A DNA stretch of 64,000 nt. Origin: Tretioscincus oriximinensis (Eukaryota; Chordata; Lepidosauria; Squamata; Gymnophthalmidae). Under the pieces are notes generated by a model. The model saw nothing but the letters and a program-made list of their open reading frames with translations, did not search any database and had not been told where the DNA came from. The first letter of the stretch is position 1; the number at the start of each line of letters is the position of its first letter. Location of the stretch: assembly GCA_022410635.1 (NCBI GenBank), contig JAJVDF010001793.1, positions 1 through 64,000 of the forward strand. The letters run 5' to 3'. Below are positions 53,656 through 63,228 of this stretch, piece by piece. The translations under genes were made by a program, and so were the position numbers.

Positions 53656-54888
53656 ATAACAATCCAGATTTACCTTTACCACAGCGATTTTGTTTAAAAA
53701 GTATAGAGAACATAAACGAACAATCCATTTTCCCTTTTTTTCTCTCAAAATAGGAACATACTAAATGAAAAAAGAGCAAAGAATGTTTCAAAGGAATGTG
53801 AAAAAAGTGGCCGAAAATTAATCAGAACGTACTCCTAGGGAGATGAAAGAATTTATTTTCACCTCATAAAGCTCCTGCCTTGATTTGTTCATCTCACGAT
53901 TGTGACAGAACAGCAGGAGACAGCCATGCTTCCATGTCTTGAGACAGACACTTTCTTCCTCAACTAAGCCTCGTAACTGTAGTTAGGGGAGTGGGGAAGC
54001 TGCATGCTTATTTTTATAAGATGTGGGTCTGAGCCCAAACAAGTTGAATGTGAATTTGAAGAACCAGCAGTATTGGACTTGAACAGACTTTTTAGCAAGG
54101 GAGTCTAGTGACACCTTAAAGCAGAGATGTCAAACTGGTGGCCCTCCAGATATTTCTGAATCGCATCTCCCAACATTCCATTCCACTTCCTGCCCTGCTA
54201 AACCAAATGGAACATCTGGAGGAACACCAATTTGACACATCTGCCTTAAAGATTTAACAGAAAAGCAACCAACAGCATGACATTTTGTAGACGACGGGCA
54301 TGAGGGAGACACTTCTGATTTGGGGTTCTTAAAATGTAAGTCTTGGCGAGCATAAAAATATTTATTGTTCTGAAAACACAAGGGATAGGCCTCTACTAAG
54401 AGGTGGAACTGTAACAATGGGTGAGTCTCCAGTTTGCCTAGGAATCACATTTTATCCCATGTCTGCTCGTGGAGTGAGCCCATATGGACTTATGGACTGG
54501 TCCCTCAGGTAACTTCCTGTTAGCCGAAAAGGTATTTCTATGGGTGGTTGTGCATATTACCAATACTCCAAGAAAGGGTGCTCTGGAGAGATTAGCAAAC
54601 ATCCCCATAGGCCAGCAGCAGAATGGGCTGTTGAAACATGATGCATAAATGTGGGTATTTTTCAGCTAGAAAAGACTGTGCACCGGTTCCTATCCAGGCA
54701 CAGTTTCTGCTTCAGATATAGTCATGTGCATGTGCAATGGCACTCAGCAAAGATCACAATGTTGGCAGTTGCCTTTCCAATTTTGGGGAAATGGCAGTTT
54801 ACTTGTTTTTACAATTGCCCTTTGAAGAGAATTCCATTAAATCAACATCATTTTGCAATCTGTCTATGGTGGACGGAGTAGAGTCGGT
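53656..54888. other. DPP6 intron, nothing recognised
   Basis: 54120-54240 has a short inverted pair ('gatgtcaaactggtggccctccagat' with 'atctggaggaacaccaatttgacacatc'), probably a small MITE of about 120 bp. Nothing else. Confidence 0.45.
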
Positions 54889-54891
54889 TTC

Positions 54892-55125
54892 TACACTCTA
54901 CTTTTCTCAATTTGAAGGGAATCAAAGCGGCTTGCATAACCTTATGTTCTTCTCTTCACAATAGACACCTTATGGAGTTGGTGGGGTTGAAAGACCTCTG
55001 AAGAACTGTGACTAGTCCAAGATATCCCAGTTGGCTTTTATGGAGGAGTTCAGAATTGAACCAGGACACTTGCAGATAAGAATCTGACACTCTAACCACC
55101 ACATCTGACTGGCTCTCTGTTTGGG
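54892..55125 (-). mobile_element. Sauria-like SINE, type A
   Basis: 'ctacttttctcaatttgaagggaatcaaagcggctt', 'cacaatagacaccttatggagttggtggggttg', 'ccagttggcttttatggaggag', B box 'agaattgaaccagga' and 'ctctaaccaccacatctgactggctctc' in reverse order. Confidence 0.85.
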
Positions 55126-55750
55126 ATGGACTAGCAGCCTATCCCAAAGACAACTGAACTCATAAATGCTCCTTGTGGATAGGATGGAAATATTTAGAGA
55201 ACAACCAATCCCCTGAATTTTAATAAGTTCTAGGCACCTTCTAGAAATAAGAGTCCGTGTGGAAAACAAGAACTCTTTTGAACTGTAAGCCATCACAAGA
55301 TGGCATGAAAACACCACTGTTGCTAACATTTTAGATCACAGCTACCTCTAAAAAGTCTGTTCTTCCCATATTTCAGAGGGATTTCATGGCTGTTCTTGCT
55401 ATCTTAATTGGCTCATCATCTGAGGTGCTGCTCTCAAAGGGCATTCTAATTGCCTAAAACATGTACAAGCATGGCATTAAACTTCAGAAGCAAAGATCAA
55501 AGCAGAAGTCAGCAATTGCCTGGGGAGAATGTGCTGATTCCAGAACCCTCCATTTCTGATGCAAAATTCTGCAAATTCTGAGTTATGAAATCCAAGGAGA
55601 ACTGGTGAATCCTGGGATGGTACAGTAATCCAGTATAGGGGTCATGGGGGTACTGAACAGAATTACACAAAAACACATCTCCTCTGGCATGCATCCCTGT
55701 TAACATCAGCTAAGCCTGCTCTCTGCTCTTGAGGCCTTATCCTGAGTTCT
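55126..55750. other. DPP6 intron, nothing recognised
   Basis: No exon or repeat signal identified. Confidence 0.4.
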
Positions 55751-55757
55751 GGCCTTC

Positions 55758-56235
55758 TTTGCCACTGATAGAGTTGGTCCAGCTAGGAGGGCCTCTCCTG
55801 CGGATCCTAAGGCATGGGCAGGGTGATATGGGAGAAGGCGTTCCTCAAGGTATTTGGGGCCCAAGTTATGTAAGTCCTTATAGTTGTAGTTAATACCTTG
55901 AATTGGGCTCGGTAGCTAATGGAGAGCCAGTTTGGTGTAGTGGTTAAAGTGTTGGACTCTTATCTGGTAGTCTCCCGGTTCGATTCCCCTCTCCTCCATG
56001 AAAGCCAGCTGGGTGACCTTGGGCCAGTCAGTCCTTTAGAACTCTCTCAGCCCCACCTACTTCACAGGGTGTCTGTTGTAGAGAAAGCAACAAAAAGCTA
56101 TGAGCACACACACACAGGTGGCTGGCTGCCCTGAGATCTTCGAGTTTAGGGTGGGATAGAAGTACTAACAAACAAATAAACAAATAGGCAGCCAGTGCAG
56201 CTTTTTCAACACTGGTGTGATATGTTCCTAGGCAG
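55758..56235 (-). mobile_element. L2 LINE fragment interrupted by a SINE
   Basis: 'gagggcctctcctgcggatcctaaggcatgggcagggtgatatgggagaaggcgttcc' to 'ttgaattgggctcggtagct' continues after the SINE as 'ggcagccagtgcagctttttcaacactggtgtgat'. Confidence 0.8.
55921..56187 (+). mobile_element. Sauria-like SINE, type A, full length, L2-type tail
   Basis: Starts GGAGAGCCAGTTTGGTGTAG (A box region), exact B box GGTTCGATTCC at 55977-55987, body 'agctgggtgaccttgggccagtca...ctctctcagccccacctacttcacagggtgtctgttgt', end 'ctgccctgagatcttcgagtttagggtgggatagaag' and 'aacaaacaaataaacaaat'. The best-preserved type A copy here. Confidence 0.93.
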
Positions 56236-56745
56236 ACTTTCTGGCCTGGCACATATCAATTCTTTAAAAGCATTTCAGGCCTTCTGTTCCATCTGTTTCA
56301 CTAGGGGCATTCAACTTTGCCCCTTTAGATGCCCTTGAATTACAGCTCCCATCATTTTATGAGACTATTATCAGTCTGTGCCAGTCCAAAACAGCAGCAT
56401 GGAAAATGAATTTCATATTCCAGGAAATCTGGAAGAATATAGCAGTGAATCCCTGACTTAGGGTGCAAGCAGATTTCGGTTTTTCACTTGTCCTTTTAAG
56501 AAAATGTATCTCTCCTGAGGATGTCTAAAAATACAAAACACTCTTCAGACAATAAAAAGAATAATCCTACCCCATATTTCCAGACAGTCAGAATCTGGCA
56601 ACTCTTCCCTAACAATAAGTGCCTGTTAATCATTGGCCGCTGCCCTCCTGCATTTCAGTGGTCCTGATGGGCCTCGTTGGCAATGTTTGTTCCCATGCTG
56701 GGATTAACTAGATTTCTTTTCTCTGTGTTTGGATTCTGGGGAACA
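56236..56745. other. DPP6 intron, nothing recognised
   Basis: No exon or repeat signal identified. Confidence 0.4.
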
Positions 56746-56749
56746 GGGT

Positions 56750-57812
56750 GAAGGGTAATGATTGTTGTACACAGTGTTGCTCAGACCACACTTAGAGTCC
56801 TATGTTCAATTCTGGGGAACCCAATTTCAAAAGGTAATTGATAAACTGGAGCAAGTTTAAACGAGAGTTACAAGGATGATGAGTGGCCTGGAAAAAAGTC
56901 CAGCAAAGGAGCTAGCAGCACTTTGAGACTAACTTGAGAAAGGTGGTGGGCATAAGCTTTCGTAGACAGGTCTACTTCTTCAGATGCACCTGTCTACGAA
57001 AGCTTATGCCCACCACCTTTCACAAGTTAGTCTCAAAGTGCTGCTAGCTCCTTTGCTGGACTTTCTGCTAGACTAACACGGCTATTTCTCTGATACTGGA
57101 AAAAAGTGTCCTAGGAGGAAGGATTAAGGGATCTAGGGATGCTGAGTCTGCAGAAGAGAAGACTGAAGGTTCGCCTACTGGGTTGGTAGGATCATCATGA
57201 TGCCTCCATCATAAAAGACAACGGAGCTTCCTCTGTCTTCCCGGGATCCACCCTGGGAAAAGCTCCTTTGCATCAAAATAACAAATCACTCAGGTTTTCC
57301 AACATCAGCTTGAAATGGCTGCTGCTTCCATAGGAGGCTGCTTACAGCCCAGTGTGTGGCACACCATTTTGGGACTGCAGAATCACGGTTGGCTGACATG
57401 CACAGTACCAGCTTCCTTGTCCCTCCAGCCTTCCAATTGAGTTATTCCAGGTTTTGCCCCGTAATCTAAGAGTAGACCTGATAGCTGCCTACAAATATCT
57501 GAAGGGCTGTCACAGAGCAGAGGGCTGAGCTTTGTTGTCATTGGCTTATGGAAGAACTAGAAACAATGGGATGAAACTGCAAGGAAATAGATATAGATGA
57601 AATATCAGAAAAAACTTTCTGCTATCTGTGGATCATAAACCAGTGGAATAGGTTGCCACAGGTGGTGGTGAGTTTTCCTTTGTTGGAAGTCTTCTAAAAA
57701 GAGACTAGGTAGTTACCATTCTGGGATGGCTTACTGAATCTTGCATCGGACAGGGGGATTGGACCCCATGACCCTGGAGGCCCCTAGCAACTCTGTGATT
57801 CTATTATTCACA
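56750..57812 (+). mobile_element. CR1 LINE, second subfamily, with two insertions
   Basis: Coding remnants 'cagaccacacttagagtcctatgttcaattctgggg', 'gtagacctgatagctgcctacaaatatctgaagggc' and 'agtggaataggttgccacaggtggtggtga' follow CR1 order. The end 'attggaccccatgaccctggaggcccctagcaactctgtgattctattatt' is the classic octamer tail, different from the main subfamily. A Penelope copy (56899-57095) and an unclassified block (57190-57440) interrupt it. Confidence 0.85.
56899..57095. mobile_element. Penelope-like element, near-perfect inverted dimer
   Basis: About 85-bp arms (56899-56987 minus; 56988-57064 plus) are joined with almost no spacer at 'cagatgcacctg'. The minus arm holds an intact hammerhead-like core (56987-56950); the plus arm starts inside it. 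CTGGAAAAAAG occurs at 56888-56898 and 57096-57106. Confidence 0.92.
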
Positions 57813-57849
57813 CATACACACGCATGCACACACGCACATATACACACCA

Positions 57850-58730
57850 TTTCCCCTAGAAACGACTTCAGCCAACAAAAGAGCTGTCCACTTACAATAA
57901 TAAGAAGACCCACTAGATGGCATTATAGTGTAAAGATTAATTTAATTCACAACATGGTCCAGCAAAAGGATGGATGGGACAAGGGAAAGAGAAGACGGAC
58001 ATCAAAGTCCATAGGTTTTGTCTTGGGCTTTGCAAATAAGCCTATAATTTGAAGATCTGCTGCTGAAAAGAAGGACCCTGNGAGGTTACCCTTCCTAAAA
58101 CAATAATAATAAAACATAGTTTTCTGGATAAGGCTGGTTCATAATTTGACGTTCCACTCGAATATTTGGAAAGCTCTCACAGTGAAAAGTGGAAGGATAG
58201 ATTGCTTGCAGACAAAAGTGTAGCCAATAAAAGGTGTCAGAGCTTGAAGCTATGTGTCAAGAAAACTAATACATTTCATTCAATGCCAGCAGGTTATAAA
58301 TGGAGGCCTTTCGTATCAATTTTATGGCTGTTTCTCTCTCTGTGTTTTTAAATGAACTTCAATCAATTGGTGCTAAGTCAAAACTCATCCTGGAAACCTT
58401 TGAATTATTGATTATTTCAAATAATATTTTGGCATTTATACTCTTCTTCTTATCTAGGAGCTCAAAATAGCCAACATTTTGCTCCTCCCCTACATTTTAG
58501 CAGCCCCGAGAGGGACGTTAAACTTGAGAGGCATTAGATACTCTGGGTTTTTTGAGATTTTAAATAATAATGATGGTAATGAGTAGCAAAATGTTTGCAA
58601 CTGGAAAAAAGTATCGCAAAGAATGCTGACTTCTCTGCACATCAGGTCTGGGATACAGATATTCAGCACAATAACAACATAATAAGAGGGCCAAGGCACC
58701 AAGGGTAACTTGTGGTTTTTTCTTTAGAAA
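57850..58730. other. DPP6 intron, nothing recognised
   Basis: Follows a CA-rich microsatellite (57810-57848). No exon was recognised. Confidence 0.4.
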
Positions 58731-58737
58731 AAGGAAA

Positions 58738-59012
58738 AGAAGAATTGGGTTTTTTTATTCCCTGTCTTTCTCACCCAAAGGGACTCAAAGCAGCTGGCAA
58801 AGGCTTACATTCTATCTTCCCCACCAGGCTGTGGTGGTTCCCATTTATCTAGTTGCAGTCAGTTGCAATTTCTTGCAATTCTTGCTTTCGAATAGCTGGG
58901 TTGGCTAGAGCTACAGGTTAGTAGAAGATCTCACCCCTCCCCACGTCCGACAGAGGGCTTCAAAATCCCATTTTCCAGACGAGAGACTGTCTCCTTATCA
59001 ATTGAGCCACTT
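58738..59012 (-). mobile_element. tRNA-headed SINE, type B
   Basis: Reverse order: AAGAAGAATTGGG, 'tctcacccaaagggactcaaagcagc', 'ttctatcttccccaccaggctgtggtggttcccatttatctagttgcagtcagttgcaatttcttgcaattc', 'gaatagctgggttggctagagctacagg', B box 'ggcttcaaaatccc', head 'tatcaattgagcc'. The best type B match to 25052 and 61745. Confidence 0.88.
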
Positions 59013-59620
59013 TAGATCCCATAATAACCTCTCTCCATCCCTGTCAGCTGACAGGAGCCAATCATGCCCTCTTAACTCATCTGCCAGCTCATTGCATAAA
59101 ACCCCCAGCATGTTAGCACGTGCCTATCCCCTTTGTAATTTTCCTCTTGCTTGACAACACTGGGCATTATGGGACAGCACTTACTATGCGCAGAGTGGCA
59201 TGGACAGGTAAAGGGTCCATCCAGACATGCTTTATAAGCACCATTAAGGCTGATTTACCACAGGAGTTGCTGTCCATAGTGCTGGATCAGCACTCCAATG
59301 GCTCCTTATAGTGTTCTGCCTCATAACTGTTTAAAGAACAGCTTTTTGCTCTAAGGCTTTACAGCAGCCCTGTAACAACAATAGCCTGTTTGCTGTGAAG
59401 GAAATCTCATATTTTTCATGTTGTTCAGTGAGGATGGTTGTGCAGGAAACAGATTTTAACTGCAAAATCTTCATGAAATCACACAGATTAATGAACAATT
59501 ACAGGGCTTGATTGTGTTTGTGTTCACCTGCGCGCTTGCGTTTGTGTGTGTGGGGGTAACCACTGAGAAGTCCCTGCCCAGGTTCCCACTCCATTTGCTG
59601 TCACGTTGGGTGTTTCAACC
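59013..59620. other. DPP6 intron, nothing recognised
   Basis: No exon or repeat signal identified. Confidence 0.4.
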
Positions 59621-59622
59621 AA

Positions 59623-60104
59623 CATAAGAACATAAGAACATAAGAAGAGCCATACTGGATCAGGCCACAGCCCATCAAGTCCAGCATTCTGTGTCACACA
59701 GAGGCCCACCAGATGTACCTGGGCAGTCCGAACAGAGGAAAGCAAAATATGCTCCTGTTCATGAGTCCCTGCAAATGGTATCTCAGGAGTCCTGCCTGTT
59801 GCTCCATCCCAAAGGCAACACCCAGACATCCATCCTAGTATCCATTTATACCTTTAGTGTCCATAAACCTGTCTAGTCCTGTCTTGAAACTATCCAAGCT
59901 GTTGGCTACCACCACCTCTTCAGGAAGTAAATTCCACAGGCCGATGACCCTCTCGGTGAAAAAATACTTTCCTTTGTCTGTTCTCACTTTTCTACCCAAC
60001 AGTTTTAAGGAGTGCCCTCTGGTCCTTGTGTTGTGTGATAGAGAAAATATTTTTTCTCTATTCACCCTGTCGATCCCATGCATGATTTTGTACACTTCAA
60101 TCAG
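59623..60104 (-). mobile_element. CR1 LINE, 5'-truncated
   Basis: Starts ATAAGAACATAAGAACATAAGAAG; on the minus strand encodes [20 protein letters not shown], then KVRTDKGKYFFTERVIGLW, LLPEEVVVAN and FKTGLDRFMDTKGINGY. It is truncated at 60104 by unrelated sequence. Confidence 0.92.
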
Positions 60105-60852
60105 AAACCAACAGCACTTGTACACTTCAAACCAACAGCAAACCGACTAAAAACTGACTACAAACCAACACTAAGGTATCGTTCCTTCCCTCGAATTTCC
60201 CAATGCAGGATCGAGAGAATCAATAGTCAACTGATGGACAGGAATGTGGATCAACCACTCAGAAGGAGGATGATGCAAAGAAAAATGGAACAGGGTTTTT
60301 TAGGTATGTGGGAGAGACAGCAGATCTCTTAGCACAAAGGAAAACCTCAAAGGTGCCTTCATAATCATGCAAGTAGACTAGCAGAAATGAAAGCACAAAC
60401 TCTTAGCATTATAAAGGGAAATAGGGCTACATTTTTTACAAGTCTATTGGATATTCAGTCAACTAACAGATGTGTGGAAGTCCTAGAACAGTCCTGGAGA
60501 ATGGCAGGTTCTCCCTGTGCTTGGGGGCACCCTCAGCTTTTGCTGCTGAAAGTTCATCTGAAATCAGACTCTTCCCCACATAAGCTGCACTAGTCCACAC
60601 TAGGTAATAGTCATAACAGGCTATGCTCTCAGTATCCCAGACTAAGTGCGATCCCCTTTGCCTTTTCTGGAGTTTTCCATTATGGCTTATTTGCCCAGGC
60701 ATTTAGAAGAAACAAATCCTGCTTCCAGGTACCTGTTGAAATAGTGTCAGGAGCCATTGATCAGATCACAACTCACATGTTGTGTCCCCACATGGGCCCC
60801 TGCTCCTGTTTACCAAGTAGACCACTTGGAGTGGACTATTCCAGCATCTTTA
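60105..60852. other. DPP6 intron, nothing recognised
   Basis: 60105-60165 has a short local repeat ('accaacagcac/accaacagcaaacc...aaaccaacac'). No exon. Confidence 0.4.
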
Positions 60853-60860
60853 TATCACAG

Positions 60861-61070
60861 TAGGATGACCAGATGACCCCTTTGGGGGCGGGGGGCTGAA
60901 AACTCAGTTTTGGGGTGCCTCCCAGTTTTTTCTGAGGAAAATCTTTTCAAAANTTTTTTTTTTTGAAAAAAAAAGATTTTTATTTTTTTTTTCTCAGAAA
61001 AAAATGGGAGGCATCCCAAAAATGGTCTTTCAACACCCCCACCCCACCCTCGGGTCATCTGGTCAGCCTA
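60861..61070. mobile_element. Palindromic MITE (GACCAG family), copy 4, perfect 8-bp target duplication
   Basis: TAGGATGACCAGATGACCCC at the left and its inverse GGGTCATCTGGTCAGCCTA at the right. TATCACAG is present identically at 60853-60860 and 61071-61078. 'cctcccagttttttctgagg' pairs with 'tctcagaaaaaaatgggagg'. The 8-bp duplication and TAGG...CCTA ends fit the hAT superfamily. Confidence 0.93.
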
Positions 61071-61078
61071 TATCACAG

Positions 61079-61451
61079 TCCACTTCCAAAGCTTCAGAAC
61101 ATGCATATGGAGTATTCTACTGTGAGCATGGCTACCTGTTAGACAGCTCTAACTAATGGCCCTCTAAGTCATTCTATGTATAGATACAGTGAAAACACCT
61201 TTCTGATGATGAGAAGTAGATGTAACCTCAAAACAGAATATGGATTTGAAAACCAGAGTTAAAATCTCCTCCTCTCATTATTCGGTCTTTGACTTCCTCC
61301 CCCTCCATTTAGCAATTAAATACTGCAGTGAAGTTAGAGAAAATATTGCCCACGTTTGCTAACCATTTAATTCTTTTGTCTCAGTCTTGATGCCTTCTAT
61401 GAATCGTAAACAGTTTTGTTTCAAATGAAGCTACAGTGTGATCTCACTTAC
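61079..61451. other. DPP6 intron directly downstream of the 61452 exon
   Basis: No repeat recognised. It starts, in gene direction, with the donor GTAAGTGAG at 61451-61443. Confidence 0.5.
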
Positions 61452-61504
61452 CCATCAGGAAGTTTTCTGAGAACGTAAAACGCTGTGTACGAATGCTGAT
61501 AGGT
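61452..61504 (-). CDS. DPP6: DPP6 exon (beta-propeller), 53 bp
   Basis: A strong acceptor (TTTTCTTTCCCC, then CATGCTGCAG) precedes 17 codons plus two bases and the near-consensus donor GTAAGTGAG. The peptide is TYQHSYTAFYVLRKLPD, completed to glycine by the first base of the 42319 exon. From memory the mammalian protein reads YQHSYTGYYVLSKIPHG here, so five positions differ and the length is the same. The phase (0 in, 2 out) matches the next exon exactly. YQHSYT is shared with no other S9B member I can recall. The intron upstream carries a (GAA)54 tract, on the sense strand, 529 bp away. Confidence 0.95.
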
Positions 61505-61747
61505 CTGCAGCATGAAATTAAAAGGGGAAAGAAAAGGAGATTAGTAACGTAAAATGTCAAAATTTTCCGTTATTTATGCAAGCACATCAGAAACAAAAAG
61601 CCGCTTTTGTAATTTGTTTTATATTTAATTGCTTGTGCGCAGAAATGATATAAAAACATTTTTTGTCTTTTTAAGGAGTTAAAAGTGAATTAATGCATCC
61701 AGTGCTGTCATGCAACCTGTCAGTTTTGGGGCCTTATTATGTTTGGC

Positions 61748-62032
61748 TAGTTCGAATGACTCAGTCGACTAAGTGCCGGCCTTTCATCTGAGAGATGGGG
61801 TTTTGAGGCCCTGTGTCTGACATGGAAAGGAGTGAGCGCTTTCTACTAGCCTGCAGCTCTAGCCAACCCAGCTATTTGAAAGGAAGAATTGCAAGAAATT
61901 GCAACAGACTGCGACTAGATAAATGGGAACCACCAGAGCCTGGTGGAGAAGATAGAATTTAAGCCTTTGGGCGAAAAATACCCTTGTAAGCCATTTTGAG
62001 TCCCTTTGGATGAGAAAAGCAGGGTATTAAAA

Positions 62033-62033
<1 letters not shown>
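61748..62033 (+). mobile_element. tRNA-headed SINE, type B, full length
   Basis: Head 'gaatgactcagtcgactaag' (A box), 'ggggttttgaggccc' (B box), body 'ggagtgagcgctttctactagcctgcagctctagccaacccagctatttgaaagg', 'gggaaccaccagagcctggtggagaagatagaatttaag', end 'taagccattttgagtccctttggatgagaaaagcagggtattaaaaa', then the TTC tract. Confidence 0.92.
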
Positions 62034-62063
<30 letters not shown>

Positions 62064-62196
62064 CTTCTTCTTCTTCTTCTTCTTCTTCTTCTTCTTCTTC
62101 TTCTTCTTCTTCTTCTTCTTCTTCTTCTTCTTCTTCTTCTTCTTCTTCTTCTTCTTCTTCTTCTTCTTCTTCTTCTTCTTCTTCTTCTTCTTCTTC
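62034..62196 (+). repeat. (TTC)54 microsatellite, GAA on the DPP6 sense strand
   Basis: 163 bp of uninterrupted CTT/TTC. It grows directly out of the 3' tail of the type B SINE. Polyserine, polyarginine, polylysine and polyglutamate frames across it are artefacts. Confidence 0.98.
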
Positions 62197-62511
62197 CTCC
62201 CCTCCATGTGTTCTGTGACACAGAAGTGTGCACTTAGCCATTGATGATGAAGCAGATCTGTGCTCCCATCAAAACATTAAATTTGAAACAGCCATTAATG
62301 AGAACAAATTGGTCCACCAGAGACAAGCTAAAGACAGCATGGAAATAGACCAGCACACTGCTCTGTTTTGTTGTAAATGCATTCAGTTGCAAGATAGTCA
62401 AAATACGCAGGGCTTTTTCACACTTTCCTTCCAGGAAATTATTTAATGTATTTACTTACAGTATATTTACGTTCCACTCTTAAGATGGATCACAGCAAAA
62501 TATTCATTAAA

Positions 62512-62638
62512 AGAAGAAGAAAAAGAGTTGATTTTTATAACCTGCTTTTTCTCAACCTGAAGTGACTTATATAACCTTCTGTTATCTAACCTTGTGAAGT
62601 AGGTGGGGCTGAGAGAACTCTGAAGAACTGTGAATGGA
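62512..62638 (-). mobile_element. Sauria-like SINE, type A, truncated
   Basis: AAGAAGAAGAAAAAGAG, 'ttataacctgctttttctcaacctgaagtgac', 'aaccttgtgaagtaggtggggctgagagaactctgaagaactgtga' in reverse order. It stops at the GA tract, so the tRNA head is missing. Confidence 0.8.
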
Positions 62639-62950
62639 AGAAGAAGAAAAAGAAGAAAAAGAAGAAAAAGAAGAAGAGAAAGAAAGAAAAAGAGAAAGAA
62701 AGAAAAAGAGAAAGAAAGAAGAAAAAGAAGAAAAAGAAGAAGAGAAAGAAAGAAAAAGAGAAAGAAAGAAGAGAAAGAAAGAAAGAAGAAAAGAAAGAAA
62801 AAGAGAAAGAAGAAAAGAAAGAAAAAGAGAAAGAAAGAAAGAAAGAAAGAAAGAAGAAAGAAGAAAGAAGAAAGAAGAAAGAAGAAAGAAGAAAGAAGAA
62901 AGAAGAAGAAAAAGAAAGAAAGAAAAAGAAGAAGAAGAAAAAGAAGAAGA
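62636..62950 (+). repeat. GAA/GAAA/GAAAA purine tract, 315 bp
   Basis: Almost pure purine strand with mixed unit lengths, lying between two minus-strand SINEs. It is the expanded tail of the type B SINE on its right. Confidence 0.97.
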
Positions 62951-63228
62951 ACTGGGCTTTAATACCATGCGTTTCTCACCCACAGGGATTCAAAGCAGGC
63001 TACAAGCTATTTTTGCCCAAAGGCTTGTGTTCTATCTTCCCCATCCCATTGTGATGGTACCTATTCATCTACTTGTAAATTGCTTTGCTTTCCAACAGCT
63101 AGGTTGGATGAAGCTAAGGCCACTAGAGGGCACTCACTCCTCTCCACAGCAGACACACAAGCCTCAAACACCAACTTCTTCATTGAAAGGTCATTGTTCT
63201 TAACCTCTGCCCCACTATGCCTCCAGCC
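62951..63228 (-). mobile_element. tRNA-headed SINE, type B
   Basis: Reverse order: 'gggctttaataccatgcgtttctcacccacagggattcaaagcaggctacaag', 'ttctatcttccccatcccattgtgatggtacctattcatctacttg', 'ccaacagctaggttggatgaagctaaggccactagagggcactcactcctctcc', and head 'cattgaaaggtcattgttcttaacctctgccccac'. Confidence 0.88.

Noticed and set aside
55977..55987. Possible tRNA gene (perfect B box)
   Set aside because: The A box, B box and spacing belong to a SINE head; no cloverleaf with acceptor stem follows, and the same body recurs in other copies.
62034..62196. CRISPR-like regular repeat
   Set aside because: It is a trinucleotide microsatellite without spacers, in a vertebrate intron.
61915..62241. Polyglutamate, polylysine, polyarginine and polyserine frames
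   Set aside because: They are translations of the TTC/GAA microsatellite in different frames and have no flanking domain.
62582..63203. Lysine/glutamate-rich and serine/phenylalanine-rich frames up to 189 codons
   Set aside because: They are the GAA/GAAA tract plus part of a SINE, not a gene.
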